Source: Planctomycetota bacterium (GTDB taxonomy: Bacteria > Planctomycetota > Planctomycetia > Pirellulales > Lacipirellulaceae). From it: 9,243 nt of DNA. Of this stretch, positions 1 through 9,112 are shown piece by piece. Made by a program: the position numbers and the translations under genes. Where the stretch lies: assembly GCA_022615465.1 (NCBI GenBank), contig JAKEGR010000260.1:1-9243 (forward strand), written 5' to 3'. Every line of letters starts with the position of its first letter. Within the stretch, counting starts at the first letter, position 1. The notes beneath the pieces were generated by a model, which did no database searches, had not been told where the DNA came from, and saw only the letters and a list, made by a program, of their open reading frames with translations.

Positions 1-354
1 ATTGTGGGCCTCACGCTCAAGGAGGCCAAGGAACTAAGTGATTATCTCAAAGACGTGCATGGCATTGAGCCGGCTGCGGGCGGCGCTGTCATGATGGCCG
101 GTCCGGCTGGCGACGGCGGCGGTGCGGCCGCGGCTGCCGAGAAGACGGAATTCGATGTCGTGCTCGAAGGCTTTGGCGACAATAAGATCAGCGTGATCAA
201 GGTGGTCCGCCAGGCGACCAGCCTCGGCCTCAAAGAGGCGAAGGATCTGGTCGAAGGCGTGCCGAGCAAGGTCAAGGAAGGTATCTCGAAGGATGATGCC
301 AACAAGCTCAAGACCGAGCTCGAAGCAGCCGGGGCGACCGTTTCGATCAAGTGA
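1..354 (+). CDS. rplL: Ribosomal protein L7/L12 (bL12), 5'-truncated by the window edge
   Basis: bL12 forms the flexible stalk of the large ribosomal subunit. It binds L10 through its N-terminal domain and recruits EF-Tu, EF-G and other translational GTPases through its C-terminal domain. Reading from base 1 in frame 1 gives 117 codons before TGA at 352-354; the start codon and roughly the first 15-20 residues lie outside the window. Visible residues 1-24 are the end of the helical dimerisation domain ([18 protein letters not shown]). Residues 25-47 are an Ala/Gly-rich hinge with an unusual VMM. Residues 48-117 are the C-terminal domain, with the factor-binding surface [10 protein letters not shown] and [11 protein letters not shown] intact and a typical end, ATVSIK. 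The GTG at position 4 is an internal valine codon and not the start, because the homologous sequence runs off the left edge. It precedes rpoB by 287 bases, the usual rplJL-rpoBC order. Identity is certain; only the 5' end is missing. Confidence 0.97.
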   Translation: MVGLTLKEAKELSDYLKDVHGIEPAAGGAVMMAGPAGDGGGAAAAAEKTEFDVVLEGFGDNKISVIKVVRQATSLGLKEAKDLVEGVPSKVKEGISKDDANKLKTELEAAGATVSIK

Positions 355-368
355 TTCATGCGGCCGTG

Positions 369-420
369 ACCAGGCGGTGTCGTCGCTGCGTCGTCGCTCG
401 GCCTGGTGTGGTTTGTTCTT
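369..420 (+). terminator. Possible partial terminator (attenuator) between rplL and rpoB
   Basis: A perfect 7-bp inverted repeat, ACCAGGC at 369-375 and GCCTGGT at 401-407, starts 15 bases after the rplL stop. It is followed by a T-rich run at 407-420 (TGTGGTTTGTTCTT, 8 of 14 T). The 25-base loop is long for an intrinsic terminator, and the T tract is interrupted by G and C, so this would be a leaky terminator rather than a full stop. Reduced read-through into rpoB would match the known need for more L7/L12 than polymerase. In E. coli an attenuator sits at this same place. The match to a terminator is seen in the sequence; the role is inferred. Confidence 0.4.
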
Positions 421-544
421 CGAACTGCGCGGCTTGGCGTGGTGCCTGCCGCTTGGATCGCCCACTGTGGCGCCAGTTGCATGAGCCTCGTTCGATCGCT
501 TGTTTTCAAACCTGCGTGTCGGTTCCAGCCGATTGCGAGCGGCT

Positions 545-559
545 GCGCTAGGGTAGCGC
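545..559 (+). other. Small perfect hairpin in the rpoB leader
   Basis: GCGCTA (545-550) and TAGCGC (554-559) form a perfect 6-bp stem around a GGG triloop. No T tract follows, so it is not a terminator by itself. It lies about 80 bases upstream of the rpoB start, and could be an RNA processing or stability element or simply chance in GC-rich DNA. Confidence 0.3.
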
Positions 560-626
560 CTGGCGTAGTGTGCGGAGCGATTGGGCAGCAACCGACAGTG
601 CGTTCTTTTGGTGGTCTAACCAGACT

Positions 627-630
627 GGAG
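627..630 (+). promoter_or_regulatory. Ribosome binding site of rpoB
   Basis: GGAG lies 11 bases before ATG at 642 and supports that ATG as the start. The in-frame GTG at 570 has no purine-rich site at a proper distance before it. The bases just upstream (612-617 and 622-627) can form a weak hairpin that touches the first G of this site. Confidence 0.6.
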
Positions 631-641
631 TAACGTATCCC

Positions 642-3600
642 ATGGCAGTCACGGCGCGACGACGTTTGGAGACCGCGACGACTCGCCGCTTTGGCAGCGG
701 TCGTGGCCCTCATGCCATTCCAGACCTCACCGAGATCCAGACGAAGGGCTATGCACGCTTCCTTCAGTACGACACCCAGTCCGACAAACGCAAGGACGAG
801 GGCTTGGAAGCGGTGCTGCGCGAGATCTTTCCCATCGAGAGTTACGACAAGAAGCTAACGCTCGACTATTTGCGTTATGAACTCGGCAAGCCGCGATACG
901 AACCGGATGAGTGCCGGCAACTGCGGCTGACTTATGGTCGTCCGTTCCGCATTTGGCTGCGGCTAAACAAAGAGCAGCCGATCGAGGAAGAAGTGTACCT
1001 GGGCGACCTGCCGATCATGCAAGGCGGCGGTGAATTCATCATCAATGGCGCCGAGCGCGTCGTCGTCAGCCAGTTGCACCGCAGTCCCGGGATCGATTTT
1101 GTTTCCGAGGTGGAGACAAGCGATCGGCGGCTCCACAGTTGCCGCGTGATTCCCGAACGGGGAAGCTGGATCGAGATCAACACGACGAAGAAAGACAGCA
1201 TCACGGTTCGCATCGACCAGAGCGGCAAGTTTTCGGTCATCACGCTGTTGCGGGCGATGGACCCGAAGTACGGGATGGACGCCGATATTCTGCGGATATT
1301 CTACGAGACGACGAAGCAGAAAATCGTCGATGGCCGCAGTGCGGGCAAGATCGAAGGCAAGGTCGCGGTTGGCGACATCGTCTATCCGGTGGGCAGCGAA
1401 CGGGCTGGCGAGATCATCGTCGAGTGTGGTCAAAAGATCACCAAGAATGCGGCCGAGTCGATTGCTACGTCGGGCGTCAAGAGCGTCGAGGTGATGGATT
1501 CGCCGCAGACGCCGCTGATATTGACCGCGCTCGCGGAGGATGGCACGTCGAGCCATGAGGAAGCGTTGTTGCGCATCTATCAACGGCTGCGCCCCGGCAA
1601 CCCGCCGCAATTGGAGAAGGCCCGCGCGCTATTCCAGGAAAAGTTTTACGATACGAATCGCTATCGGCTGGGACGGGTGGGACGGTTCCGCATCAACCGG
1701 AAACTGGACGTCAAGGTGGCGGAAGACGTGATGGTGCTCCGGCCGGACGACCTGATCGCTGCCGTGAAGTACATCCTGTGCCTGGTTGCCGGCGATACGA
1801 AGGCGCATGTGGACGACATTGACCACCTGGGCAACCGTCGTTTGCGGACGATCGATGAGTTGGCCTCGGATGAATTGCGGAAGGGTTTCTTGAAGCTTCG
1901 CCGCACCGTGCAGGAGCGGATGAGCTTGAAGGACATGGAGGACATGACGCCGCGAAGCCTGATCAATCCCAAGAGCATCTCGGCGGCGATCGAGTATTTC
2001 TTTGGACGCGGCGAGCTATCGCAGGTTGTCGATCAAACGAATCCGCTGGCGATGCTGACGCACGAGCGGCGGTTGTCGGCCCTCGGCCCCGGGGGGTTGA
2101 ACCGCAAGCGAGCGGGCTTTGAAGTGCGGGACGTGCATATTTCGCACTATGGCCGGATTTGTCCGATTGAGACGCCGGAAGGCACGAATATCGGTTTGAT
2201 TTCCAGTCTGGCGATGTACGCTGCCGTGGACGACTACGGTTTCTTGATCACGCCCTATCGGCGGGTGAAGAACGGGAAGCTCTGCGAGGAAGTTGTGTGG
2301 TTGCGCGCCGATGAGGAATCGGAGGGGTATGTTGCTTCGGCAGACACGCCGGTTGTGGACAACAAGTTGCAGGGGGACGCCAGCGGCATGATCGTGGCGC
2401 GGCACCATGCTGACTTCGAGATGGTGCCGGTCGATCAGATCCAATATGCGGATGTTACGCCGAGCCAGATGATCGGTGTGTCGGCGGGCTTGATTCCGTT
2501 CCTGGAGCATGACGATGCGAACCGGGCGTTGATGGGATCCAACATGCAGCGTCAGGCCGTGCCGCTGTTGGTTACCGAGCCGCCGATCGTTGGCACCGGA
2601 TTGGAACGCGACGTGGCGCTCCACTCGGGAATGATTGTGCGAGCGGGCCACAAAGGGACGGTGACCTATGCCGATGCCGAACGGATCGAAGTTGGGCCTG
2701 AAGTGCATCGGCTGCGAAAGTTCGTTGGTCTGAACGAACGCACCTGCCAAAACCAGAAGCCGATCGTGAAAATTGGCGACAAGGTCGAGAAGGGGCAGGT
2801 GATTGCCGATGGGGCCGCGACGTATCAGGGCGAGTTGGCCCTGGGCCGGAACGTGCTCGTGGCGTTCATGTCGTGGGAAGGCTTCAATTTCGAGGACGCG
2901 ATCATCATCAGCGAAGAACTGGTGAAGAACGACACCTACACGTCCATTCACATTGAGGAGTTCGACGTCGAAATCCGCGAGACGAAGCTTGGACGCGAGG
3001 AATTCACCCGCGACATTCCCAACGTCAGCGAAAAGATGCTTCGCAACCTGGACGAAAACGGGATCATCCAAATTGGCACCTACGTCGAGCCGGGCGACAT
3101 TCTGGTCGGCAAGGTTTCGCCAAAGAGCAAAACCGAATTGACTCCCGAGGAGAAACTGCTGCACGCGATTTTCGGCCGCGCCGGCGAGGACGTGAAGAAC
3201 GACTCGCTCGAGGTGCCGTCGGGCGTCGAGGGCTTCGTCATCGACACGCAGCGGTTTTCGCGGCGGATGAGCCTCACCGAAGACCAGCGCAAGGAGTTCG
3301 AGCGGTCGCTCAAGGCGGCTGAGAAGGAAGGGAACGAACGGGTAGCGGCAGTGTTCGGCGAATTGGTGAGCGAGATCGAGAAGGTGCTGGGGCGAAAGCT
3401 CACCGATGAAGACGGCAATTCGCTGGTGCATGACCAGGATTTGGCCTATGTGGTTGAGCAGGCGCATAATTTCAAAATCGACTCGCTCGACCTGCGCAGC
3501 CCGCAGCGGAAAAAAGATGTCGAGCGGTTACACAAACAGTTCTGGCCAAGCGTCGAAGAAGCCATCGACGCCCGCGACCGCAAGCTCAACTCCATGAAGC

Positions 3601-4361
3601 GCGGCGACGAGCTCCGTAGCGGCGTGTTGCAGATGGTGAAAGTGTACATTGCCACGAAACGGGTCATCTCCGTTGGCGACAAAATGGCCGGTCGGCACGG
3701 CAACAAGGGCGTCATTTCCAAAATTTTGCCGGTCGAGGACATGCCCTTCCTGGAAGACGGGACGCCCGTGCAGATTCTGCTCAATCCGCTCGGCGTGCCC
3801 AGTCGTATGAATGTTGGCCAGATTCTGGAAACGCACCTCGGTTGGGCGGGCGAAAAGCTCGGGTTCCGGGCGGTGACTCCCGTGTTCGACGGTGCTTCGG
3901 AGACCGACATCAACAACGCCCTGGCGGATGCTGGTTTGCCAAGGCACGGCAAGGCGCGGCTTTACGACGGCCGCACCGGCGAGCCGTTCGAACAGGAAAC
4001 CACGGTGGGCTACATCTACATGCTGAAGCTGCACCACCTGGTGGACGACAAAGTCCACGCCCGCAGCACCGGTCCGTATTCGCTCATTACTCAGCAGCCG
4101 CTGGGTGGCAAGGCGCGGTTCGGCGGGCAGCGGTTCGGCGAAATGGAAGTGTGGGCGCTCGAGGCCTACGGGGCTGCCTATGTCTTGCAGGAGTTGCTGA
4201 CCGTCAAGAGCGACGACGTCGAGGGCCGCACGAAGATCTACGAGTCGATGGTCAAGGGCGAGAACACGCTGGAGGCCGGCACGCCGGCCAGCTTCGACGT
4301 GCTCACGAACGAAATCCGCGGCTTGGCGCTGAATATGCAGCTCGAAAAGCGCCGCATTTAG
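642..4361 (+). CDS. rpoB: DNA-directed RNA polymerase subunit beta
   Basis: The beta subunit forms one half of the RNA polymerase active-site cleft and binds the nascent RNA and the incoming nucleotide. The product has 1239 residues, against 1342 in E. coli. ATG 642 is chosen over GTG 570 because GGAG precedes it and the [10 protein letters not shown] start fits the family; the frame is open upstream back to a TAG at 549. Residues 128-151 are the conserved block [24 protein letters not shown] shortened insert corresponding to E. coli SI1 covers about 230-305. The rifampicin cluster is at 458-482, followed by the [12 protein letters not shown] block. NFEDAI carries E751 and D752, matching E. 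coli E813/D814. A charged, probably coiled-coil insert at about 877-987 matches the SI2 position. [12 protein letters not shown] carries K1014 and K1022, matching the active-site lysines K1065/K1073. The C-terminal clamp segment ends [10 protein letters not shown]. The gene is intact and sits 88 bases before rpoC, almost certainly in the same transcript. Confidence 0.98.
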   Translation: MAVTARRRLETATTRRFGSGRGPHAIPDLTEIQTKGYARFLQYDTQSDKRKDEGLEAVLREIFPIESYDKKLTLDYLRYELGKPRYEPDECRQLRLTYGRPFRIWLRLNKEQPIEEEVYLGDLPIMQGGGEFIINGAERVVVSQLHRSPGIDFVSEVETSDRRLHSCRVIPERGSWIEINTTKKDSITVRIDQSGKFSVITLLRAMDPKYGMDADILRIFYETTKQKIVDGRSAGKIEGKVAVGDIVYPVGSERAGEIIVECGQKITKNAAESIATSGVKSVEVMDSPQTPLILTALAEDGTSSHEEALLRIYQRLRPGNPPQLEKARALFQEKFYDTNRYRLGRVGRFRINRKLDVKVAEDVMVLRPDDLIAAVKYILCLVAGDTKAHVDDIDHLGNRRLRTIDELASDELRKGFLKLRRTVQERMSLKDMEDMTPRSLINPKSISAAIEYFFGRGELSQVVDQTNPLAMLTHERRLSALGPGGLNRKRAGFEVRDVHISHYGRICPIETPEGTNIGLISSLAMYAAVDDYGFLITPYRRVKNGKLCEEVVWLRADEESEGYVASADTPVVDNKLQGDASGMIVARHHADFEMVPVDQIQYADVTPSQMIGVSAGLIPFLEHDDANRALMGSNMQRQAVPLLVTEPPIVGTGLERDVALHSGMIVRAGHKGTVTYADAERIEVGPEVHRLRKFVGLNERTCQNQKPIVKIGDKVEKGQVIADGAATYQGELALGRNVLVAFMSWEGFNFEDAIIISEELVKNDTYTSIHIEEFDVEIRETKLGREEFTRDIPNVSEKMLRNLDENGIIQIGTYVEPGDILVGKVSPKSKTELTPEEKLLHAIFGRAGEDVKNDSLEVPSGVEGFVIDTQRFSRRMSLTEDQRKEFERSLKAAEKEGNERVAAVFGELVSEIEKVLGRKLTDEDGNSLVHDQDLAYVVEQAHNFKIDSLDLRSPQRKKDVERLHKQFWPSVEEAIDARDRKLNSMKRGDELRSGVLQMVKVYIATKRVISVGDKMAGRHGNKGVISKILPVEDMPFLEDGTPVQILLNPLGVPSRMNVGQILETHLGWAGEKLGFRAVTPVFDGASETDINNALADAGLPRHGKARLYDGRTGEPFEQETTVGYIYMLKLHHLVDDKVHARSTGPYSLITQQPLGGKARFGGQRFGEMEVWALEAYGAAYVLQELLTVKSDDVEGRTKIYESMVKGENTLEAGTPASFDVLTNEIRGLALNMQLEKRRI

Positions 4362-4449
4362 AGAGATGCCAGAATAGAGGATTGACTGTCCGGCGCGTCG
4401 GGTGAACAAAACACGCACTCACTTCGGTTAAGATTGGAGCGCGATAAGC
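4362..4449 (+). other. rpoB-rpoC spacer with rpoC ribosome binding site
   Basis: These 88 bases hold no gene and no hairpin with a T tract, so rpoB and rpoC are expected to be transcribed together. GGAG at 4436-4439 stands 10 bases before the ATG of rpoC and is its likely ribosome binding site. A TTGACT at 4382 has no good -10 partner, so I do not call a promoter. Confidence 0.75.
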
Positions 4450-7400
4450 ATGAGTAGCATTTTAGACACTGCCAGTTACGAACGCATCAACGACTATGCC
4501 TCGGTCAAAATCAGCCTGGCCCGGCCGCATGACATCCGCAGTTGGTCGTTCGGCGAAGTGAAGAAGCCGGAGACGATCAACTACCGCACCTACCGTCCGG
4601 AAAAAGACGGGTTGTTCTGCGAGCGCATCTTCGGACCGGAGAAGGACTGGGAATGCGCCTGCGGCAAATACCGCGGGATGAAATACAAGGGGATGATCTG
4701 CGATCGCTGCGGCGTGAAGGTGACGCATAGCCGCGTGCGCCGCAAGCGGATGGGCCATATCGAACTCGCCGCGCCGGTCGTGCATATTTGGTTCTTCAAG
4801 GCGATGCCCAGCCGGTTGGGAAGCCTGTTGGCCATGAAGACGACCAGCCTGGAGAAAGTCATTTACTTCCAGGACTACGTGGTGACCAGTCCGGGCGACA
4901 CGCCGCTCAAGTTGCAGCAGCTTCTTACCGAGGACGAATATCGCCAGGCTCGCGAGCAGTACGGCGAGAGCGGGTTTGAAGCGGGCATGGGGGCCGAGGC
5001 GATCCGCAAGCTGCTTCAGCAGTTGGATCTGGTGGGACTTTCGAAGCAATTGCGCGAGGAGTTGAGGGAAACCGGCTCGAAACAGAAGGCGAAGGATCTG
5101 ATCAATCGCCTGAAGACGGTCGAGGCCATCCGCGATTCAGACAACAAACCGGAATGGCTGGTTCTGGACGTGATTCCGGTGATTCCGCCCGATTTGCGCC
5201 CGCTGGTGCTGCTGGATAGCGGGAACTTTGCCACCAGCGACCTGAACGATCTTTATCGCCGCATCATCAACCGCAACAACCGGCTGAAGAAGCTTGTCGA
5301 CCTGAACGCGCCGGAAGTCATCATCCGCAATGAAAAGCGGATGTTGCAACAATCGGTCGATGCGCTGTTTGACAACAACCGCTGCAAGCGACCGGTGCTG
5401 GGATCGTCGAACCGGCCGCTGAAGTCGCTCACCGACATGATCAAGGGCAAGCAAGGCCGCTTCCGCGAGAACTTGCTCGGCAAGCGGGTCGATTACTCGG
5501 CCCGCAGCGTGATCGTGGTCGGCCCGAGCTTGAAGCTGCACCAGTGCGGCTTGCCGAAGAAAATTGCGTTGGAGCTTTATCAGCCGTTCATCATCCGCCG
5601 GCTCAAGGAACTGGGCCACGCCGACACGATCAAGAGCGCGAAAAAGATGCTCGAGCGGAAGGATAACGAGGTGTGGGATATCCTCGAAGAGGTAATCCGC
5701 AACCATCCGGTGCTCCTGAATCGCGCCCCGACGCTTCACCGCATGGGGATCCAGGCGTTTGAGCCGGTGCTGGTGGAAGGCAACGCGATCCAGCTTCATC
5801 CGCTTGTGTGCAAGGGTTTCAATGCCGACTTCGACGGCGACCAGATGGCGGTTCACCTGCCGTTGTCGATCGAAGCCCAGGTCGAGGCCCACACGCTGAT
5901 GATGAGCACGCATAACATCTTCAGCCCAGCCAACGGCCAACCGATCATCAGCCCGTCGCAGGACGTGGTCATGGGTTGCTACTATTTGACGATGAGTGTG
6001 CCGTCGGCGCTTGGCGACGACATGGTTTTTTCCTCGCTGGAAGAAGTGGAAATGGCCTATTCGGCGGGCAAATGCCATACGCACGCGCAGATCAAGGTTC
6101 GCTTGCCCAAGGACCGTTGCCTACGCGAGGATTTCGACGCGAAGACCGGCTTGGGAAAACGGATTGACACGACGGTCGGCCGGGTGATTTTCAACATGGT
6201 ATTGCCCAAGGGGCTGCCATTCTACAACACTCCGCTGCGTTCGAGTCAACTTGCGCGAGTGATCAGCGACTGCTACCAGATGCTAGGCCGCAGGAAAACG
6301 ATCGAGTTGCTGGACGACATGAATCAACTCGGATTCCGTTCGGCCACGCGGAGTGGTCTCTCGTTTGCCACCGACGATCTCATTACGCCGGAAGCGAAGA
6401 CGCGGATCATCGCGGCAGCGGAGAAAGAAGTGCTCCGCAAGAACAAGCTCTATCAGCGTGGCATCATCACGGAGGGCGAGCGGTACAACCAGGTGCTCGA
6501 CGCATGGACCCATGCCCGTGAACAGATCACAACCGAAATGATGGCCGCGCTGGAAGTCGACTTCCGGCCGGGAGGCTACGTGAACCCGATCTTCCTGATG
6601 GCCCACTCCGGCGCCCGTGGCGGCATCGAGCAGATGCGTCAGCTTGGCGGCATGCGCGGGTTGATGGCCAAGCCGTCGGGCAAGATCATCGAAACGCCGA
6701 TCAAAGCCAACTTCCGCGAGGGGCTGACCGTGCTCGAATACTTCAGTTCGACGCACGGCGCCCGCAAGGGCCTTGCCGACACCGCCCTCAAGACGGCCGA
6801 CTCGGGTTACCTGACGCGAAAGCTGGCCGATGTCGCCCAGAACGTGGTGATCACGATGACCGATTGTGGTACCACCCAGGGCATCACCAAGGGGATCCTC
6901 TATCGCGGAGAGAAGGTTGAAGTGAGCTTGGCGGACTCAATCCGCGGTCGGGTGAGTCGAACCAACATCGTGAACCCGATCACCGACGAAGTGATTGTCG
7001 GCGAAAACGAACTGATCACGTTGGAGATTGCCGGCAAGATCGAGGCGCTCGGCATGGAGAAGATTCAAGTTCGCAGCGCGATGACGTGCGATGCGCCGCT
7101 TGGCATCTGCAGGTACTGTTATGGCATGGACCTGTCGACCGGTTCGATGGTCGAAGAAGGCATGGCCGTGGGCATCATTGCGGCCCAGTCGATTGGTGAG
7201 CCGGGCACCCAGCTCACCATGCGGACGTTCCATATCGGTGGCGTCGGTCAGCACGATGTCGAAGAGAGCGACATCAAGACCAAACGCGGCGGCATCGTCA
7301 AGTACACGAAGCTTAAGGTCGTGGTCAACGACGCGGGGCAGAAGATCGTGCTCGCCCGCAACGGGGAAGTGTCGCTGGTCGACGACAAAGGCCGTGAGGT

Positions 7401-8823
7401 GGAGAAATACGAAGTCCCGGCAGGCGCCATTCTCAAGGTCGACGAGGACGAGACCGTCGCGGCAGGGGCCGTGCTGTGCGAATGGGATCCGCACAGTATC
7501 CCGATTCTTGCGGAAACAGGCGGTAAGGTCCGCTACGAGGATCTAATCGAAGGGCAGACGATGCGGGCCGAGAAAGACCCCAGCGGCCACATCCGCTACG
7601 TCATCATGGAGCACAAGGGAGATTTCCACCCGCAGGTTGTCGTGGAAGACCCAAAGGGTGGAAAGATCCTTGATTTCTACTATATGCCGGAGCGGGCTCA
7701 CCTTGAAGTCGAGGAAGGGCAGGTTATTTCGCCCGGCGCGCTTGTGGCCAAGACGCCGCGCGAGGCGACTGGCACCCAAGACATCACGGGCGGCCTGCCG
7801 CGGGTGACGGAAATTTTTGAAGCACGCAAGCCGAAAGATCCGGCGGTCATCGCCGAGATCGATGGTACGGTGGAACTGTTGGGTGAGAAGAAACGCGGCA
7901 AGCGGGCGATCATCGTGCGGAGCGAAAGCGGCATCGAGCGCGAGCACCTGATTACTCCCACCAAGCATTTGCGCGTCCACTCGGGCGACCTGGTGCGGGC
8001 GGGCGACTCGCTCGTCGATGGGCCGCTGGTGCCACACGACATCTTGCGGATTTCCGGGGAAGAGGCCTTGCAGCAGTACCTCACCCGCGAAATCCAGAAT
8101 GTCTACCGAAGCCAACGCGTTGAGATTAACGACAAGCACATTGAAATCATTGTGGCGCGGATGCTGCGAAAAGTGCGGGTCGAAAACGCCGGCGATACGG
8201 ATTTACTGCCGGGCAGCGTGCTCGATAAGTTCGATTTCCGCCAGGCAAACGAACAAATCGCCCAGTGCCTGAAGATCACCGAAAAAGGGGACAGCGATTT
8301 TGTCGTTGGTTCGATCGTGCCGAAGGATGTGCTGGATCAGGCGAATGCCCAGGTCGAAACGCTGGGCGGCGAGATCGCCAAGGGCACGAAGCCCAAGAAG
8401 GCCACGGCGTCGACCCAGCTCTTGGGCATCACCAAGGCATCGGTGCAAAGCTCCAGCTTCATTTCCGCGGCCAGTTTCCAGGAGACGACCAAGGTGCTCA
8501 CGGAGGCGGCGCTGGCAGGTCGGACGGACAATCTCGTCGGCTTGAAAGAGAACGTGATTCTGGGTCACCTCATCCCGGCCGGCACCGGATTCAAGATGAT
8601 CCACGATGCGGAAGTCCGCATCCGGCCCGAAGCGCTGGAAGCCCTGGCAGCCGAAAAAGGCCGCACCCTGGAGCGTGCTTTCCCTCTCTTGGAGTCGGCC
8701 GTGGCGGCCCAACGCGGCGATGGCGCTGCGCCTCCCGCGCCCGCCATGAAGCCAGCCCCCAGCGCCCTCGACGCACTCTTGGGTGGTGCCGATCTGGAGG
8801 AGCCGCCAGCGGACGAAGTGTGA
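4450..8823 (+). CDS. rpoC: DNA-directed RNA polymerase subunit beta'
   Basis: The beta' subunit carries the catalytic magnesium and most of the clamp, and also contacts sigma and omega. The product has 1457 residues (E. coli 1407) and starts at ATG 4450 behind GGAG. The N-terminal zinc ribbon has C69, C71, C84 and C87. The sigma-binding and lid/rudder region is followed by the switch segment [18 protein letters not shown] near 337. The catalytic loop NADFDGDQM places D460, D462 and D464 at the same numbers as in E. coli. The second zinc site is C806, C880, C887 and C890, spaced exactly as in E. coli 814/888/895/898. The trigger loop TMRTFHIGG has M924, R925 and H928. A large insert of roughly 170 residues (about 935-1107) splits the trigger loop and resembles E. 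coli SI3, ending before [41 protein letters not shown] is the conserved C-terminal block. The tail (about 1421-1457) is an Ala/Pro linker followed by a short helix-like ALDALLGG and an acidic end. No residue expected for function is missing. Confidence 0.98.
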   Translation: MSSILDTASYERINDYASVKISLARPHDIRSWSFGEVKKPETINYRTYRPEKDGLFCERIFGPEKDWECACGKYRGMKYKGMICDRCGVKVTHSRVRRKRMGHIELAAPVVHIWFFKAMPSRLGSLLAMKTTSLEKVIYFQDYVVTSPGDTPLKLQQLLTEDEYRQAREQYGESGFEAGMGAEAIRKLLQQLDLVGLSKQLREELRETGSKQKAKDLINRLKTVEAIRDSDNKPEWLVLDVIPVIPPDLRPLVLLDSGNFATSDLNDLYRRIINRNNRLKKLVDLNAPEVIIRNEKRMLQQSVDALFDNNRCKRPVLGSSNRPLKSLTDMIKGKQGRFRENLLGKRVDYSARSVIVVGPSLKLHQCGLPKKIALELYQPFIIRRLKELGHADTIKSAKKMLERKDNEVWDILEEVIRNHPVLLNRAPTLHRMGIQAFEPVLVEGNAIQLHPLVCKGFNADFDGDQMAVHLPLSIEAQVEAHTLMMSTHNIFSPANGQPIISPSQDVVMGCYYLTMSVPSALGDDMVFSSLEEVEMAYSAGKCHTHAQIKVRLPKDRCLREDFDAKTGLGKRIDTTVGRVIFNMVLPKGLPFYNTPLRSSQLARVISDCYQMLGRRKTIELLDDMNQLGFRSATRSGLSFATDDLITPEAKTRIIAAAEKEVLRKNKLYQRGIITEGERYNQVLDAWTHAREQITTEMMAALEVDFRPGGYVNPIFLMAHSGARGGIEQMRQLGGMRGLMAKPSGKIIETPIKANFREGLTVLEYFSSTHGARKGLADTALKTADSGYLTRKLADVAQNVVITMTDCGTTQGITKGILYRGEKVEVSLADSIRGRVSRTNIVNPITDEVIVGENELITLEIAGKIEALGMEKIQVRSAMTCDAPLGICRYCYGMDLSTGSMVEEGMAVGIIAAQSIGEPGTQLTMRTFHIGGVGQHDVEESDIKTKRGGIVKYTKLKVVVNDAGQKIVLARNGEVSLVDDKGREVEKYEVPAGAILKVDEDETVAAGAVLCEWDPHSIPILAETGGKVRYEDLIEGQTMRAEKDPSGHIRYVIMEHKGDFHPQVVVEDPKGGKILDFYYMPERAHLEVEEGQVISPGALVAKTPREATGTQDITGGLPRVTEIFEARKPKDPAVIAEIDGTVELLGEKKRGKRAIIVRSESGIEREHLITPTKHLRVHSGDLVRAGDSLVDGPLVPHDILRISGEEALQQYLTREIQNVYRSQRVEINDKHIEIIVARMLRKVRVENAGDTDLLPGSVLDKFDFRQANEQIAQCLKITEKGDSDFVVGSIVPKDVLDQANAQVETLGGEIAKGTKPKKATASTQLLGITKASVQSSSFISAASFQETTKVLTEAALAGRTDNLVGLKENVILGHLIPAGTGFKMIHDAEVRIRPEALEALAAEKGRTLERAFPLLESAVAAQRGDGAAPPAPAMKPAPSALDALLGGADLEEPPADEV

Positions 8824-9010
8824 ACGACGCCGCCCGGCACGATATTCTGGAAGCGTTCGCGGGGTATTCCCACAACGGAGCTTCGTCGTTTGGTCTTGAT
8901 CGGGTAGCTTGCCGGAAGAACCACGGCAAATGGGGGAGTAGAGAGCGGTGGAGGACGAAAGACCAAGCCCCGAACGTGATGCAACGCCAACGGCATAAAG
9001 AATCGTCCCC

Positions 9011-9054
9011 CCGTCGTGGTAAAAAAACCATAAACCAGGGCACAACCACGACGG
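9011..9054. repeat. 10-bp inverted repeat around an A-rich loop downstream of rpoC
   Basis: CCGTCGTGGT at 9011-9020 and ACCACGACGG at 9045-9054 are perfect reverse complements separated by 24 bases that begin with seven A. In RNA this gives a stable GC-rich stem. No T tract follows on the + strand, and on the - strand the T run falls inside the loop, so it is not a textbook intrinsic terminator for either side. It is the strongest stem after rpoC whose right arm lies within 250 bases of the stop and could mark or protect the transcript end. It could equally be part of a mobile repeat. Confidence 0.5.
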
Positions 9055-9089
9055 CAGGACGAGTTGGTGGCCGTGGCTGGCCGATCAAT

Positions 9090-9104
9090 CGACGCGGAGC
9101 GTCG
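9090..9104. repeat. Compact palindrome, first of a pair
   Basis: CGACGC (9090-9095) and GCGTCG (9099-9104) form a perfect 6-bp stem around GGA. Its core ACGCGGAGCGT closely resembles the core ACGCGGGAGCGT of the larger palindrome eight bases further on, which suggests that the two belong to one repeat unit. Confidence 0.55.
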
Positions 9105-9112
9105 TGGTATTG

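Larger units (their letters stand above)
355..641 (+). other. rplL-rpoB intergenic leader, no gene
   Basis: These 287 bases hold no supportable gene. The open frames crossing it are short, Arg/Cys/Ala-rich and resemble no family I know. The stretch contains, in order, an attenuator-like hairpin (369-407) with a T-rich tail, a direct repeat GTCGTCGCT at 379-387 and 390-398 inside that hairpin's loop, a small perfect hairpin at 545-559, a weak hairpin at 612-627 and the rpoB ribosome binding site. I see no convincing promoter. The length is similar to the rplL-rpoB spacer of E. coli, which houses a partial terminator and an RNase III cleavage site; whether the same logic applies here is inference. 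Confidence 0.8.

Noticed and set aside
477..505. Promoter-like TTGCAT in the rpoB leader
   Set aside because: The -10 position reads TTGTTT, a poor match. It does not stand out from background.
570..641. Upstream GTG start that would add 24 residues to RpoB
   Set aside because: No ribosome binding site before GTG 570, and the added residues do not look like an RpoB N-terminus. ATG 642 has GGAG at 11 bases and a fitting N-terminal sequence.
2016..3467. 483-codon open frame on the - strand opposite rpoB
   Set aside because: It is an antisense shadow of a GC-rich, strongly codon-biased gene. The protein is rich in His/Arg/Leu with no recognisable domain, and rpoB on the + strand is certain.
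4382..4410. Promoter-like TTGACT before rpoC
   Set aside because: At 17-base spacing the -10 position reads AACAAA, only three matches to TATAAT. Not convincing, and rpoC is expected to be cotranscribed with rpoB.
3528..4418. 296-codon - strand frame over the rpoB 3' end
   Set aside because: Antisense shadow of rpoB, no domain, no independent ribosome binding site or context.
5137..6084. 315-codon - strand frame opposite rpoC
   Set aside because: Antisense shadow of rpoC with the same His/Arg/Leu-rich composition.
8823..8890. AACGACG / CGTCGTT inverted repeat right after the rpoC stop as a terminator
   Set aside because: The arms are only 7 bp with a 54-base loop and no T tract follows, so an intrinsic terminator is not supported.
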